36,515 bases of DNA from Pedobacter cryoconitis. Lineage in GTDB: Bacteria; Bacteroidota; Bacteroidia; Sphingobacteriales; Sphingobacteriaceae. Of this stretch, positions 7,767 to 18,000 are shown one piece after another. Position 1 is the stretch's first letter; each line of letters starts with the position of its first letter. The stretch covers positions 1 through 36,515 of the forward strand of contig NZ_JACHCC010000019.1 in NCBI RefSeq assembly GCF_014207135.1. The letters are read 5' to 3'. The position numbers were made by a program, and so were the translations under genes. The notes under the pieces were generated by a model. That model did not search any database. It saw only the letters and a program-made list of their open reading frames with translations, and had not been told where the DNA came from.

Positions 7767-10700
7767 ATGTCAGAGTCTGATAAAAAAACTCCGGACGCAG
7801 CAAAAATTGCAGCGAAGGAAATTGCCTTTCCTAAAGGCGGCGGTGCTGTAAAAGGCCTCGGCGATTCTTTTAATGTCAACCTGTTTTCGGGTGCGGGTAA
7901 GTACTCCATCCCTATTCCGGTTACCCCAGCGAGAGGGTTTGAACCGCAGTTAAGTCTCGATTATAGTTCCGGATCAGGCAATGGCATTTTTGGCCTGGGC
8001 TTTTCTTTGTCTTTGTCAAAAATTTCAATCAAAATCAACAAGAGAATTCCTAAGTACAATGTAACTGACAAATATGAACTGGATGGAGATATACTGGTTC
8101 CACAAGATAACACTATAGCTTTGCCCAATCCGCGCAGTGATCAGTACAAAGGACAAACCTGTCAGGTAACAGCTTATATCCCCAGAGTTGAAAATTCATT
8201 TTCACAGATCGAGCATTGGCAAAATGCAGATAAAAGCCTCTCTTTCTGGAAAGTGATCACTGCTGACAATACCCAGAACCTTTATGGTACCGATACACAA
8301 ATAGCTAATCCTGATGATCCCAGCCAGATATTTGAATGGTTGATTGACCAATCAGCAGACAATAAAGGAAACCTGATTATTTACACTTATGCTGCCGAAA
8401 ATTCAGTAAATGTTCCGGGCAATACCTATGAAGTAAACAGAAGTTATACAGCCAACCGCTACATCAGTACGATACAATATGGTAATTATGTAGATGCAAA
8501 AACAGATACAAACTTTGCATTCGAGATTGCTTTTAATTATGGACAACCTGCAAAAGACGCTCCCCAAACCAGTTGGCCATGCAGACAAGACCTCTTCTCA
8601 TTCTATCATAGCGGCTTTGAAATACGGACCTGTCGCTTATGTCAGAGCATCCAAATGATTCATCATTTTCCAGATGAACTGGGTGAACCCCTTATGGTGA
8701 AAGAACTAGTATTCACTTATAAAAACCTCCAGGAATATACACCGGTAGTATTTCAGGGAATGTCTATGCTGACTAAAGCAACGCTCACAGGCTTCAGAAA
8801 AGAGCTGACAGATCCCCAGGTTTTACCGCCTCTGGAGTTTAGTTATTCTGCTTTTCAGCCACCTGCTGCACCAGAGTTTAAATTGCTCCAGATGGGCGGA
8901 GATACAATTCCCGGTTACCTGAATGCGACACAGTTTTTACCAGTTGACCTGAATGGCGAAGGACTACCAGGTTTTTTGCTCAGTGATGATATAACAAGTC
9001 TTTACATAGAACCGCTTGGCGATGGAAAATACAGGCTCCCTATGGCTAACGCCAGCTTCCCTACCCACCAGAATATACAAAATGGCAGGTCTGTCCTGAC
9101 AGATATAGATGGAAACGGGCAATTGGAACTGGTTGTAAAAACTCCTGATACAACTGGCTTTTATGAGCGCACACTGGAAGGTGGATGGAATAATTTTGTC
9201 CCCTTTGAACAATATCCAACCACCATTTCAGACCCGGATATGGAATTCTCTGATCTCTCGGCAAACGGGAGATCAGACTTACTGCTTATCGAAACTGATA
9301 AGCTCCTGTACTACCCTTCAGCAGGAAAAAAAGGATACAGTGCAGCACATACGGTTCCCAATCAAAATAATTTTCCCCTGATCAAACATGGTTACCAGCA
9401 GGAGCTGGTAACCTTTGCCAATATGTTTGGTGACGGGCTCTCCCACCGCGTGAAGATCAGCAGCGGATCAGTAGAATGCTGGCCATGTCTGGGATACGGG
9501 CAATTTGGAAAAAAGGTAACCTTTGCCAACGCCCCTGTATTTGATGAAACATTTGATACTGGTCAGCTTTTTTTAGCAGATATAGACGGTTCAGGCACAG
9601 CCGATCTGGCTTATGTATATCCAGACCGGATTGAATTATTTTTAAATCAATCGGGCAACTCATTTTCAGATGCTGTAGTCGTTTATTTACCCGACTTTTT
9701 TGGCGCTGCCGACCGGATCAGCTTTGCAGATATACTTGGAAATGGAACTTCCTGTTTGGTTTTTACAAAGATATCCCCTGTTCCGACACACTATTATTAT
9801 AATTTTTCAGGTGAATTAACATTGGCTGACGGGACTTTAAAACAGTCTTTAAAGCCTTACCTGTTAAACAAAATAGATAATAATATGGGACTGGTCAGTT
9901 GTGTGAATTACTGCAGCTCCACAAAATTTTTGCTTGAAGATAAACTGACCGGTAAACCCTGGGTAACCAAACTGCCTTTTCCAGTGCAGCTTGTTGAGGA
10001 AATCACTCATTATGAAGCGCTTTCATCATCCCGTTATGTTACAAAGTACAAATACCACGATGGTTATTATGATCCTGAGCAGAAACAATTTATGGGTTTT
10101 GGTTTTATTGAATCCTGGGATACAGAAACCTTTGAGGAGTTTCAAGCCAGCTATACAAATCCCGACTACCCGGTTACCGAATTAAACAAAGAGTTGTTCG
10201 TTCCACCCGTTTACACCAAAAGCTGGTTCCTGAACGGGGCACCGGCTTCGGAATATGAAAAATTGCTCAGGCAGTATAAAAGTGAATTTTTCAGTAATGA
10301 CAAGAGTGCATATGATCTCCCGCAAAGTCAGTTCTCGCCCGACATTTATACCAGTAATGAGAAAACTTTTACAGAAGCTTATAAGGCATTGGCATCAAAA
10401 CCTTTGCGTACAGAAGTATATGCCCTTGACGGATCTCCGGATTCGGACAAACCCTATACTGTTGAGGAATCGAATTATAATGTAGTCCTGATCCAGCCTG
10501 CCTGCAAAGGCCGCTATGCAGTATTTATGGTCAATCCAAAGGAGAGCATTACTTATCATTATGAACGCAATGACGAAGATCCAAGGGTAGAACAGCATTT
10601 TGTGCTGCAAACCGACTTGCTTTGCGGCCAGCCACTGCAATCCTGCACAATCTATATACCCAGACGCGGCGTGCAAAACCCCGCTTACCCCGAACAGTAT

Positions 10701-13700
10701 CATATAAAAGGAATTATAACGACCGATAAATACTACAATAGCTCAGCCAATGATTTTTCTCTTCGTCTGCGTGGAATTAAATATGAAGAACTGCAATTTA
10801 ATCTGTTAGGAATTACCAATCCCCCATCCGGCTATTTCTCGTTTGACGAGCTCAGTTCAATTGTTAAGACCGCATTAAATAGTATTATTCCTTACCTGGC
10901 CCCTCCATCAGTTTCTGTCCAGGCACAACAGTTCAGCAGGGTAAGCTCCTTTTTCTGTGACCCATCGGGTGGCGTACTATCATTTGGCAATGTATCTCCG
11001 CAGATATTACTGCACCACATTGCAACAGCAGAGTTCAGCAATGATAACATTACAGCCATGTTTGGTCAGAGGCTTACCCAGGATGCAATTAAACAGCTCG
11101 GAGGTTATGTATATGATATAGAAAGCGGCTATTGGGAAAACCAGGGATCTGTTCAAAGCTATTATCCGGCATCCGGATTCTATCTGCCATCGGGTACAAA
11201 TTCAGCTTTGGGCACACAAAGTACTGTAACCTACGATGTTTATTACCTGGCACCTGTTACAACTACCAGTTATATAACCACCCTACCGCCGGTAACCAAT
11301 GTGGTGACTGCGACAATGGATTACCAGGCAATGGCGCCCAAACAGCAGGTTGATATCAATGGAAATGTAACTCAGGTTATCTTCGATGCACTGGGCCAGG
11401 TCATTGTCACCTCTTTATTTGGCAAAGAAAACGGGCTTTCGGTGGGCGGTATGCTGTTGTACCCCTATAATGGAAACCCGGCCCAATATATTTTAAGAAC
11501 ACTGACACCTGACAAAAAACCTATTGATTTTGAATCAGTTATAAAAGACGACACAAATAAGGAATATTATCTTCAGGGTGCTTCCAGCTATTTCTATTAT
11601 GACCTGAATGCTTATGTGGATCGAAAGCAACCCGTCAATGCGATTGATCTACAGCGGCAAAACTATGCCACAAATCCCGGAGGAACAACTGTTTTCTCCT
11701 GCCGGACAGCAATCGCTTATAGTGATGGCATGTCTCGCTCACTGGGCTCGAAAACAGAAACAGAGCCTTATCACTCAAAACCTCAATGGCTGGTCTCCGG
11801 TCGCAGTGTATACAACAATAAAGGTGAGGTCTGCGAAAGCTTTCTGCCCTATTTCAGTAACACTCCTTTTTATGAGACACAGGAAGAAATAACCAGTCTT
11901 TATCAGGTACCGCCACCGACCATCACGCATTATGACCCCTTATTGCGGATCATTCGGGTTGACACCCCCAAAGGGTTCTTTTCAAAAATTGAATTTACAC
12001 CCTGGGAACAGGTTCATTTTGATGAAGACGATACCATAACTGATGCCGTGTATTACAAAAATTTCATAGCCGCTTACCCGGCAAATCCTACACAGGAACA
12101 GATAGATGAAAAAAATGCACTCGATGCTGCAGCAGCATTTTATAATACACCCGAAAAGTCGGTTATGGATAATATGGGAAATGTAATCAGGAGCATTCAG
12201 TTACTCAATGATACAACTCCGCCACGTGAACTCATCACTTTTTATGGACTGGATATAACAGGGCGAAAACTCGTTGAAACCGATCCCCGGCTATACGCCA
12301 GTAACATCAGTAAAGGAACCGCCTATTATAACCTGAAATATCAATACAGCATGAGTGCTGAACAACCTTTTGTGACAGACAGTGCTGATGCGGGAATCCA
12401 GAAACACTTCAGCAATATTTTTGATCACCTGGTCTGGTCTTTAAGCGCAAGGGATTATTGCCAGGTGATCTACTATGATGGTTTACAAAGGCGAACACAT
12501 TTACTGGTAAAAAAAGTACCGGGAACCGACCCTGTCACTGACTTCGACAGCTTTAACCTGGTGGAGCTGTTTACCTATGGCGAAGATACGCAGGCACCAA
12601 AAGATGCCAACCTGCGCGGACAAATCTACAGGCTGAAAGATCTCTCAGGTATCGCTACCAATTCCTCCTACAGTATGCTGGGCAGTGTACTTCAAAATAA
12701 CAGGCAAATGACCTCGGTTTACAAGACAGCGATTAACTGGCATGACAATGTTCCCTTAGAGACCAGCAGCTGCACAAGTATTAATACCTACAATGCCCTG
12801 AACCTTTTGTTAAGTGATACCGTACAGGAGAATGCTGTTAGCTGGAACACAACAGTAAACACTTATAATCTGGAAGGCCTGCTCATTTCAATTTCATTAA
12901 CTACTGGAAGTAATACAATAGCTATTATAGAAAATATTAGCTACGACGCCAACCGCCAGCGCATACAGGTTGTGTATGGGAATGGTGTGACGACCGGTTA
13001 TAACTACGAAGCCTCTACCCAGCGCCTGATACGACTCCTCAGCCAGTCCGGTACTCAGCAGGCGCTGAAAGTAGTACAGGATATTAATTATACCTATGAT
13101 CCTGTTGGCAATATTTCCTGTACCCGCGATGCTTCTATCGCCACTGTGTTTAATAACAACCAGAAGGTAGACCCCGCTTTAATCTGCCAATACGATTCTT
13201 TATATCGGCTTAGCCGGGCCACCGGAAGACAGCACATGGGTATCAGTGCCAATACTTACAAAAACAACAGCACTGACGGAAGTTTCATGCAGTCGGTATT
13301 CAGTCAGTCGCCGCTCAGCGATGGCCAGGCCATAGAAAATTATACAGAGAACTATACTTATGATGACTCCGGAAACCTTGTCAAAAAACAACATACTGCT
13401 GTTTCGTCATCCTGGGGCACAGAAACATCGGTGTTGGAAAACTGTAATCAGTTGCAGCTACTGAAATATGATGCATCAGGGAACCAGCAGCAGCTAGCCA
13501 TCAATAATATGGTTTCCCTCAGCTATAACTGTTGTGAAAATTTAGTTTCAGCTACTGGTATTGAGCGGCCCAATGAGAACAGTGATTCAGATTATTACGT
13601 ATATGACAACTCAGAACAGAGAACCAGGAAAGTATGCGAGCAATATGTGAATGCCAGTTCAACAAATTATAGTGACACAATCTATTATGGCAATTATGAA

Positions 13701-14987
13701 GTTTTACGCAAAGGTATTCAGGCTAATGATGGCACACGCAGTATCACTACAGACAGGCAGACGCTGCGTATCATGGACGGATCTGTATGCCTGGCCATAG
13801 TCTATCACTGGATCGCCGGCGGCCCCGGAAGCACCCTTAGCAAACCTGCCCCCGATCAGCTCAGGTATCAAATGACCAATAAACTTGGCTCCGTAGCCGT
13901 CGAACTTGATCAGCAAGGGCTTTTAGTAAGCTATGAAGAGTATTTCCCTTATGGTGGCACTTCTTTTATAGCTGGGCCTAATCAGGTTGATGTATCGCTT
14001 AAGACATACAGGTATTCAGGCAAGGAATGTGATAACAGTACCGGTCTCTATTATTATGGCAGAAGATATTATGTCTCCTGGCTGGGGAGATGGCTCAATC
14101 CCGACCCGGCAGGCACAATAGATGGCTTAAACTTGTTTGCATTTGTCGGAGGTAACCCCATTACATTCAGCGATGGAGACGGGCGCTCTATAGAAATTCT
14201 TGGATACACAGTTATAGCAATTGTAGTAGTAGCTGTCGTAGCTGTTTTAAGTATCCCTGCATTTAAGATCCATTCAACCCCAACGCCGAAAATAAAAGCG
14301 GCCTCCTCTGATTCTTCCGGTTCTAAAAAGCAGACTAAACCAAAGCCAAAGCCACAACCACAACTTACTAAACAAGAAAGAAGACAAAGATCACATACGG
14401 ACAGAATGGCTAATGCACAAAAAGTAGCCGATGCGCGGGAAGCAAAAGAGGATCTGAAAGCTCAAAAAGCAGCAAGAGCAGCAGCAACTAGACAAGCTCT
14501 AGCAGATGCCGCCGCAGCAGCAGCAGCATTAGAAACAGCCAGAATACAGCTATTACATACTAATGCATCTGCCGCCAGAGATGCCAACATACCTGCCAGC
14601 AAAGTAGTGGTTAGTGCTTATGATGCTGCCACTAATACTCATGCTATTGGCTTAAGTGGTGGTGGAATGCATTTATCCGGCGGATGCAGATTAGGCAATT
14701 GCGCGGAGGGAGACGCTGCGCAAGCGCTGATTAACGGAGGAAGTAATGTGGCAGATATCAGGTTTACCAAAGCTGTTGCTATGAGAGCTGGAGTTACTAC
14801 AGAAATGGCAGTTTGTATGGGTTGCCAGGAAATATACGGACAAGGAAGATTCCCTGTGAATGCCAACATGTCCAATGATAGAAGTGGCAGGTCACGGGCA
14901 AGGCAACCAAATCCTCCTGGATTCAGAGGCGGAAGAGCCCGCAGTACCTCTCCTAGACCGGCAGGCTGGGCAGCTCACCAAAATTAA
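7767..14987 (+). CDS. Fused TcB-TcC (SpvB/TcdB/RHS) ABC-toxin protein with a C-terminal deaminase-like payload
   Basis: A 2406-aa protein, about the sum of a TcB (near 1480) and a TcC (near 930). Order: an SpvB domain (about residues 25-330, LPxGGGAVKG-like start, PQLSLDYSSGSGNGIFG); FG-GAP/VCBS-like propeller repeats (about 390-700, DIDGNGQLELV, DIDGSGTADLAYV); TcdB middle regions (about 700-1050); RHS/YD repeats (YDPVGNISCTRD near 1776, YDDSGNLVKKQ); and the RHS core end NPDPAGTIDGLNLFAFVGGN (2111-2130) with the aspartates expected for self-cleavage near 2136-2140. The variable C-terminus (about 2141-2406) holds a hydrophobic helix (2144-2166), a Lys/Pro and Ala-rich linker, then NCAE (C2312, E2314) and CMGC (C2350, C2353), a zinc-deaminase signature. 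By family knowledge the shell encloses and releases the payload through TcA. The deaminase call is from motifs only. Confidence 0.93.
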   Translation: MSESDKKTPDAAKIAAKEIAFPKGGGAVKGLGDSFNVNLFSGAGKYSIPIPVTPARGFEPQLSLDYSSGSGNGIFGLGFSLSLSKISIKINKRIPKYNVTDKYELDGDILVPQDNTIALPNPRSDQYKGQTCQVTAYIPRVENSFSQIEHWQNADKSLSFWKVITADNTQNLYGTDTQIANPDDPSQIFEWLIDQSADNKGNLIIYTYAAENSVNVPGNTYEVNRSYTANRYISTIQYGNYVDAKTDTNFAFEIAFNYGQPAKDAPQTSWPCRQDLFSFYHSGFEIRTCRLCQSIQMIHHFPDELGEPLMVKELVFTYKNLQEYTPVVFQGMSMLTKATLTGFRKELTDPQVLPPLEFSYSAFQPPAAPEFKLLQMGGDTIPGYLNATQFLPVDLNGEGLPGFLLSDDITSLYIEPLGDGKYRLPMANASFPTHQNIQNGRSVLTDIDGNGQLELVVKTPDTTGFYERTLEGGWNNFVPFEQYPTTISDPDMEFSDLSANGRSDLLLIETDKLLYYPSAGKKGYSAAHTVPNQNNFPLIKHGYQQELVTFANMFGDGLSHRVKISSGSVECWPCLGYGQFGKKVTFANAPVFDETFDTGQLFLADIDGSGTADLAYVYPDRIELFLNQSGNSFSDAVVVYLPDFFGAADRISFADILGNGTSCLVFTKISPVPTHYYYNFSGELTLADGTLKQSLKPYLLNKIDNNMGLVSCVNYCSSTKFLLEDKLTGKPWVTKLPFPVQLVEEITHYEALSSSRYVTKYKYHDGYYDPEQKQFMGFGFIESWDTETFEEFQASYTNPDYPVTELNKELFVPPVYTKSWFLNGAPASEYEKLLRQYKSEFFSNDKSAYDLPQSQFSPDIYTSNEKTFTEAYKALASKPLRTEVYALDGSPDSDKPYTVEESNYNVVLIQPACKGRYAVFMVNPKESITYHYERNDEDPRVEQHFVLQTDLLCGQPLQSCTIYIPRRGVQNPAYPEQYHIKGIITTDKYYNSSANDFSLRLRGIKYEELQFNLLGITNPPSGYFSFDELSSIVKTALNSIIPYLAPPSVSVQAQQFSRVSSFFCDPSGGVLSFGNVSPQILLHHIATAEFSNDNITAMFGQRLTQDAIKQLGGYVYDIESGYWENQGSVQSYYPASGFYLPSGTNSALGTQSTVTYDVYYLAPVTTTSYITTLPPVTNVVTATMDYQAMAPKQQVDINGNVTQVIFDALGQVIVTSLFGKENGLSVGGMLLYPYNGNPAQYILRTLTPDKKPIDFESVIKDDTNKEYYLQGASSYFYYDLNAYVDRKQPVNAIDLQRQNYATNPGGTTVFSCRTAIAYSDGMSRSLGSKTETEPYHSKPQWLVSGRSVYNNKGEVCESFLPYFSNTPFYETQEEITSLYQVPPPTITHYDPLLRIIRVDTPKGFFSKIEFTPWEQVHFDEDDTITDAVYYKNFIAAYPANPTQEQIDEKNALDAAAAFYNTPEKSVMDNMGNVIRSIQLLNDTTPPRELITFYGLDITGRKLVETDPRLYASNISKGTAYYNLKYQYSMSAEQPFVTDSADAGIQKHFSNIFDHLVWSLSARDYCQVIYYDGLQRRTHLLVKKVPGTDPVTDFDSFNLVELFTYGEDTQAPKDANLRGQIYRLKDLSGIATNSSYSMLGSVLQNNRQMTSVYKTAINWHDNVPLETSSCTSINTYNALNLLLSDTVQENAVSWNTTVNTYNLEGLLISISLTTGSNTIAIIENISYDANRQRIQVVYGNGVTTGYNYEASTQRLIRLLSQSGTQQALKVVQDINYTYDPVGNISCTRDASIATVFNNNQKVDPALICQYDSLYRLSRATGRQHMGISANTYKNNSTDGSFMQSVFSQSPLSDGQAIENYTENYTYDDSGNLVKKQHTAVSSSWGTETSVLENCNQLQLLKYDASGNQQQLAINNMVSLSYNCCENLVSATGIERPNENSDSDYYVYDNSEQRTRKVCEQYVNASSTNYSDTIYYGNYEVLRKGIQANDGTRSITTDRQTLRIMDGSVCLAIVYHWIAGGPGSTLSKPAPDQLRYQMTNKLGSVAVELDQQGLLVSYEEYFPYGGTSFIAGPNQVDVSLKTYRYSGKECDNSTGLYYYGRRYYVSWLGRWLNPDPAGTIDGLNLFAFVGGNPITFSDGDGRSIEILGYTVIAIVVVAVVAVLSIPAFKIHSTPTPKIKAASSDSSGSKKQTKPKPKPQPQLTKQERRQRSHTDRMANAQKVADAREAKEDLKAQKAARAAATRQALADAAAAAAALETARIQLLHTNASAARDANIPASKVVVSAYDAATNTHAIGLSGGGMHLSGGCRLGNCAEGDAAQALINGGSNVADIRFTKAVAMRAGVTTEMAVCMGCQEIYGQGRFPVNANMSNDRSGRSRARQPNPPGFRGGRARSTSPRPAGWAAHQN
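14184..14987 (+). other. Payload (hypervariable) region of TcC: membrane helix, basic linker, CAE/CxxC deaminase-like domain
   Basis: This 267-residue segment follows the conserved RHS core, where TcC proteins change abruptly from one homologue to the next. It opens with about 23 hydrophobic residues (ILGYTVIAIVVVAVV onward), then a basic, Pro-rich stretch (KPKPKPQPQ) and an alanine-rich helical stretch. The last 100 residues contain CRLGNCAEGDAAQ and VCMGCQEIYG. C/HxE followed about 36 residues later by CxxC is the zinc-binding and proton-shuttle layout of the cytidine-deaminase superfamily, which includes YwqJ-like and other toxin deaminases. The segment ends in a basic Arg/Gly/Ser/Pro tail. 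Substrate (DNA, RNA, nucleotide or protein) cannot be read from the sequence. Confidence 0.7.
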
Positions 14988-15036
14988 ATGATAACAAAAC
15001 CATTCTAAGGCTATAAAAAATTAAAAATACGGTTTC

Positions 15037-18000
15037 ATGAAAACATCAACGCTAATCAAAATCAATGATACAAAGCTGGCTTCATTTTATCAGAAAAACC
15101 CATCCTTTGATATCCTGACGCATAATTTCCTAGACCACAGCAAGGTCAAATCCCTGTCAATAAAAGGTACTGACAAAGATATTCTGCCCAAACTGATGGC
15201 CTATCAGAGACTTCTTCGCCTCCATCCCGATGTGGCAGTTGCGCAAGAGCTCTTAGCAGACAAGCTTGACTCCAGCATAAAAATAACCAATATCGGGCAA
15301 ACGGTTTTTGTAAAAACCTACGGAGATCGTTTTGGTAAAAATGGTGCTGAAACCGCACGCAAATTATACGATGCCGCCACACACAGCAAAAACAAGGTAA
15401 TGCACCTGTTGGCTTCAGCAAAAAATGTAGCAGCCTCACCGAATTTCAGCACCATGCTCTTTAATCCAATTGCTGAGAGCCTGAGCAGCACCTTTCAGGA
15501 TCTGGCCAGTTACCAGGACTATTTCGGAAACCTGGATTACTGTGATTGTGAGGAGTGCAAGTCTATTTTTGGTCCTGCAGCTTACCTGGTAGACTTATTA
15601 AGAATTATAGATCGGGGTATCACAAAACCCAATACCAGTATTCCATCCGGTCTGCATTTATTTGACAGACGGCCAGACTTACAAACTATTGAACTGACCT
15701 GCGAAAATACGAACGGTTTAATCCCCTATCTGCAAATCGTAAATAATCTGCTGGCCAGCACGCTGGAAAATGCCCTGAGAAAAAGTAAAAGTTTAATTGG
15801 AGATGACCTTTACCTCACCCTGGCCAATACCTATTATCCATTTAACCTGCCTTTTAATCTGCCGCTGCAGCAGGTAGAAACGGTAATGAATAATCAAAAC
15901 ATTGCTTTGTCTGACATTGCAGCGGCCCTTACCAAAGGAACTACTATATCAGCTGATCAGGCCCGGAAAATTCTGGGCTTATCAGTGGAAACACTTAGTA
16001 ATCTCAAAAGTCCTCCAACAGCTCAACTGCCAGCTGTTCTCAGTGCAAACTACGGTTTGACCGTAACGACAGGCAATCTGAACGGACTAGACCAGGTAAA
16101 TACATTCCTCCAGCAAACCAGCCTGTCACTGACCGATCTGAACGCGGTACTGACCGAAAATTTAAGTGCCAAGGAGCTGTTTGATGTATCGGGTAATTAT
16201 ACGCCTTCTGTTTTTGGGCCAGCTATGATTCTAACTCAGCAAGGTAGTTCGGTGAATGGTTCTTATGCTACAGACGGTATCTTAAAAGGAACGATAGACG
16301 GCCTGGTCATGACCGGACAATGGTTCAGCGCTACACAGGCTGCACCTGCCATCAATGGAGATTTCCAATTTACCTTCTCGGCAGATGGCTCCTCTTTTAC
16401 CGGAAAATGGAGCAAAGGACTCGGCATGGCCTGGGAAACGACCAACTGGAACGGAACACTGAAAGGCACATCCACCCAGGGTATTATTCCTCATAGCTTA
16501 TATATTAATGCTCCGCTGGCACAAAAACAATATTTACAGATCGTTTCTGCACAAACCGGTGATACGATCGCCTTGCAAAACCTGGCTACACTTGACCGTC
16601 TGAACAGATTCATCCGCCTCTCTGCGCTGATGGGCTGGTCTTATGAAGACACCAACTGGATCCTTACAACCTTACTGGGGACAAATGACATCAGCGATAC
16701 CACCTTTACCGAGCTGGCAAAGATCAAACAAAGTATCACGGTCTATAACATAGACCTGAATTTATTGAGCTGTATGTGGTTTGACCTTAAAACCATCGGT
16801 ATGGGACAGGGATCAGTATCGGCTGCACCATTCGATGTGCTTTTTAATTCAGCAGTTAGCTTACAGGAAACCGGAAAATATTATCGTCCGGTGATCAAGG
16901 CTTCAGTCACCAGTTTTGTAAATCCGTTGTATACCGATCAACCGGTTCTTTATGTGGTAGATCAGGATCTATACAGCAACCCTGCTCCCAGTGATGCCAC
17001 AAAACTTTTGGTAAGTCAGGGACAAGTTATCATTCGCGGGATTCCGTCTTCGCAGGATAACATCCAGGCAATTGCACTGGCCGCTTTTGGTAAGGTAGCC
17101 ACTATTGAACTTACTGTTTCAAATCTTTCCGTATTATACCGTCATATCATGCTGGCAAAACAGCTGAACACCACCATTGACAGGTATGTATTATTGCTGA
17201 AATTGCTCAATTATGGAAGTACCACAGCTGGAGTTTTCCTCATTCAGCCTACTTTAGACAGGGACGCTGTGCTACAGATCCTTGGCACAGCAAACAGTAT
17301 ACAGGCTTCTGGTTTTACAGTTTATGATATTGATTATATAGTTAACCAAACTACAGCTACAGTTCCAAGTCCGTACGTGAATAATGGTTACAGGCTTTCG
17401 GCAGCGCCCGGATTCCTGAATACCCTACGTGTATTATTAATCAGTGCTGCATGCACAGCAGACAGCTTCACTTACAGCAGTTTGACAGGTGATGCATCAG
17501 CACAGGTTGTTGAAAACCTTAGCTTTCTTAAATTCATAGATGCTTCAGGCCTTATTGTAAAAGATCCCTCTACACTTACTGCTGCCGACTGGGCATCTGT
17601 TTATATTGGCACACTCCTGCAACCAGATGATTTTGCCGGTAGCATTTTTACCGCCCAGGATTCTGAACTGATCTTTGCAGGACTGCTCAAGCAGGCCATT
17701 ATAACTGTATCGGGTCATCTCATGAGCAATCCGTCAAAAACAGACTGGACCAAAATCCTGATTGGAAAGCCTGCGGCACCTCTCACTGCTGCCCAGCAAA
17801 AAGCTGTACTGACTGTAATACAAAGTATGCAGTCAAACCCAGATACAGATCAGCAGCAGTTTATCACCTCACAGTTAGGCACAATTCAAACGCATCAGGA
17901 AGAGGTTTTTGCTAACCAGACCGGGTCATTTTTCAGCGTTAAGGAAAGTCTTGCCTCCCTGGCTATTCATGCTGTCCGAGGCACTGACCCTGCATATCTG

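Noticed and set aside
14700..14825. RHS-type interbacterial toxin with immunity gene
   Set aside because: The protein has SpvB and TcdB regions and a TcA partner, and the next gene starts 49 bp later as TcA, leaving no room for an immunity gene.
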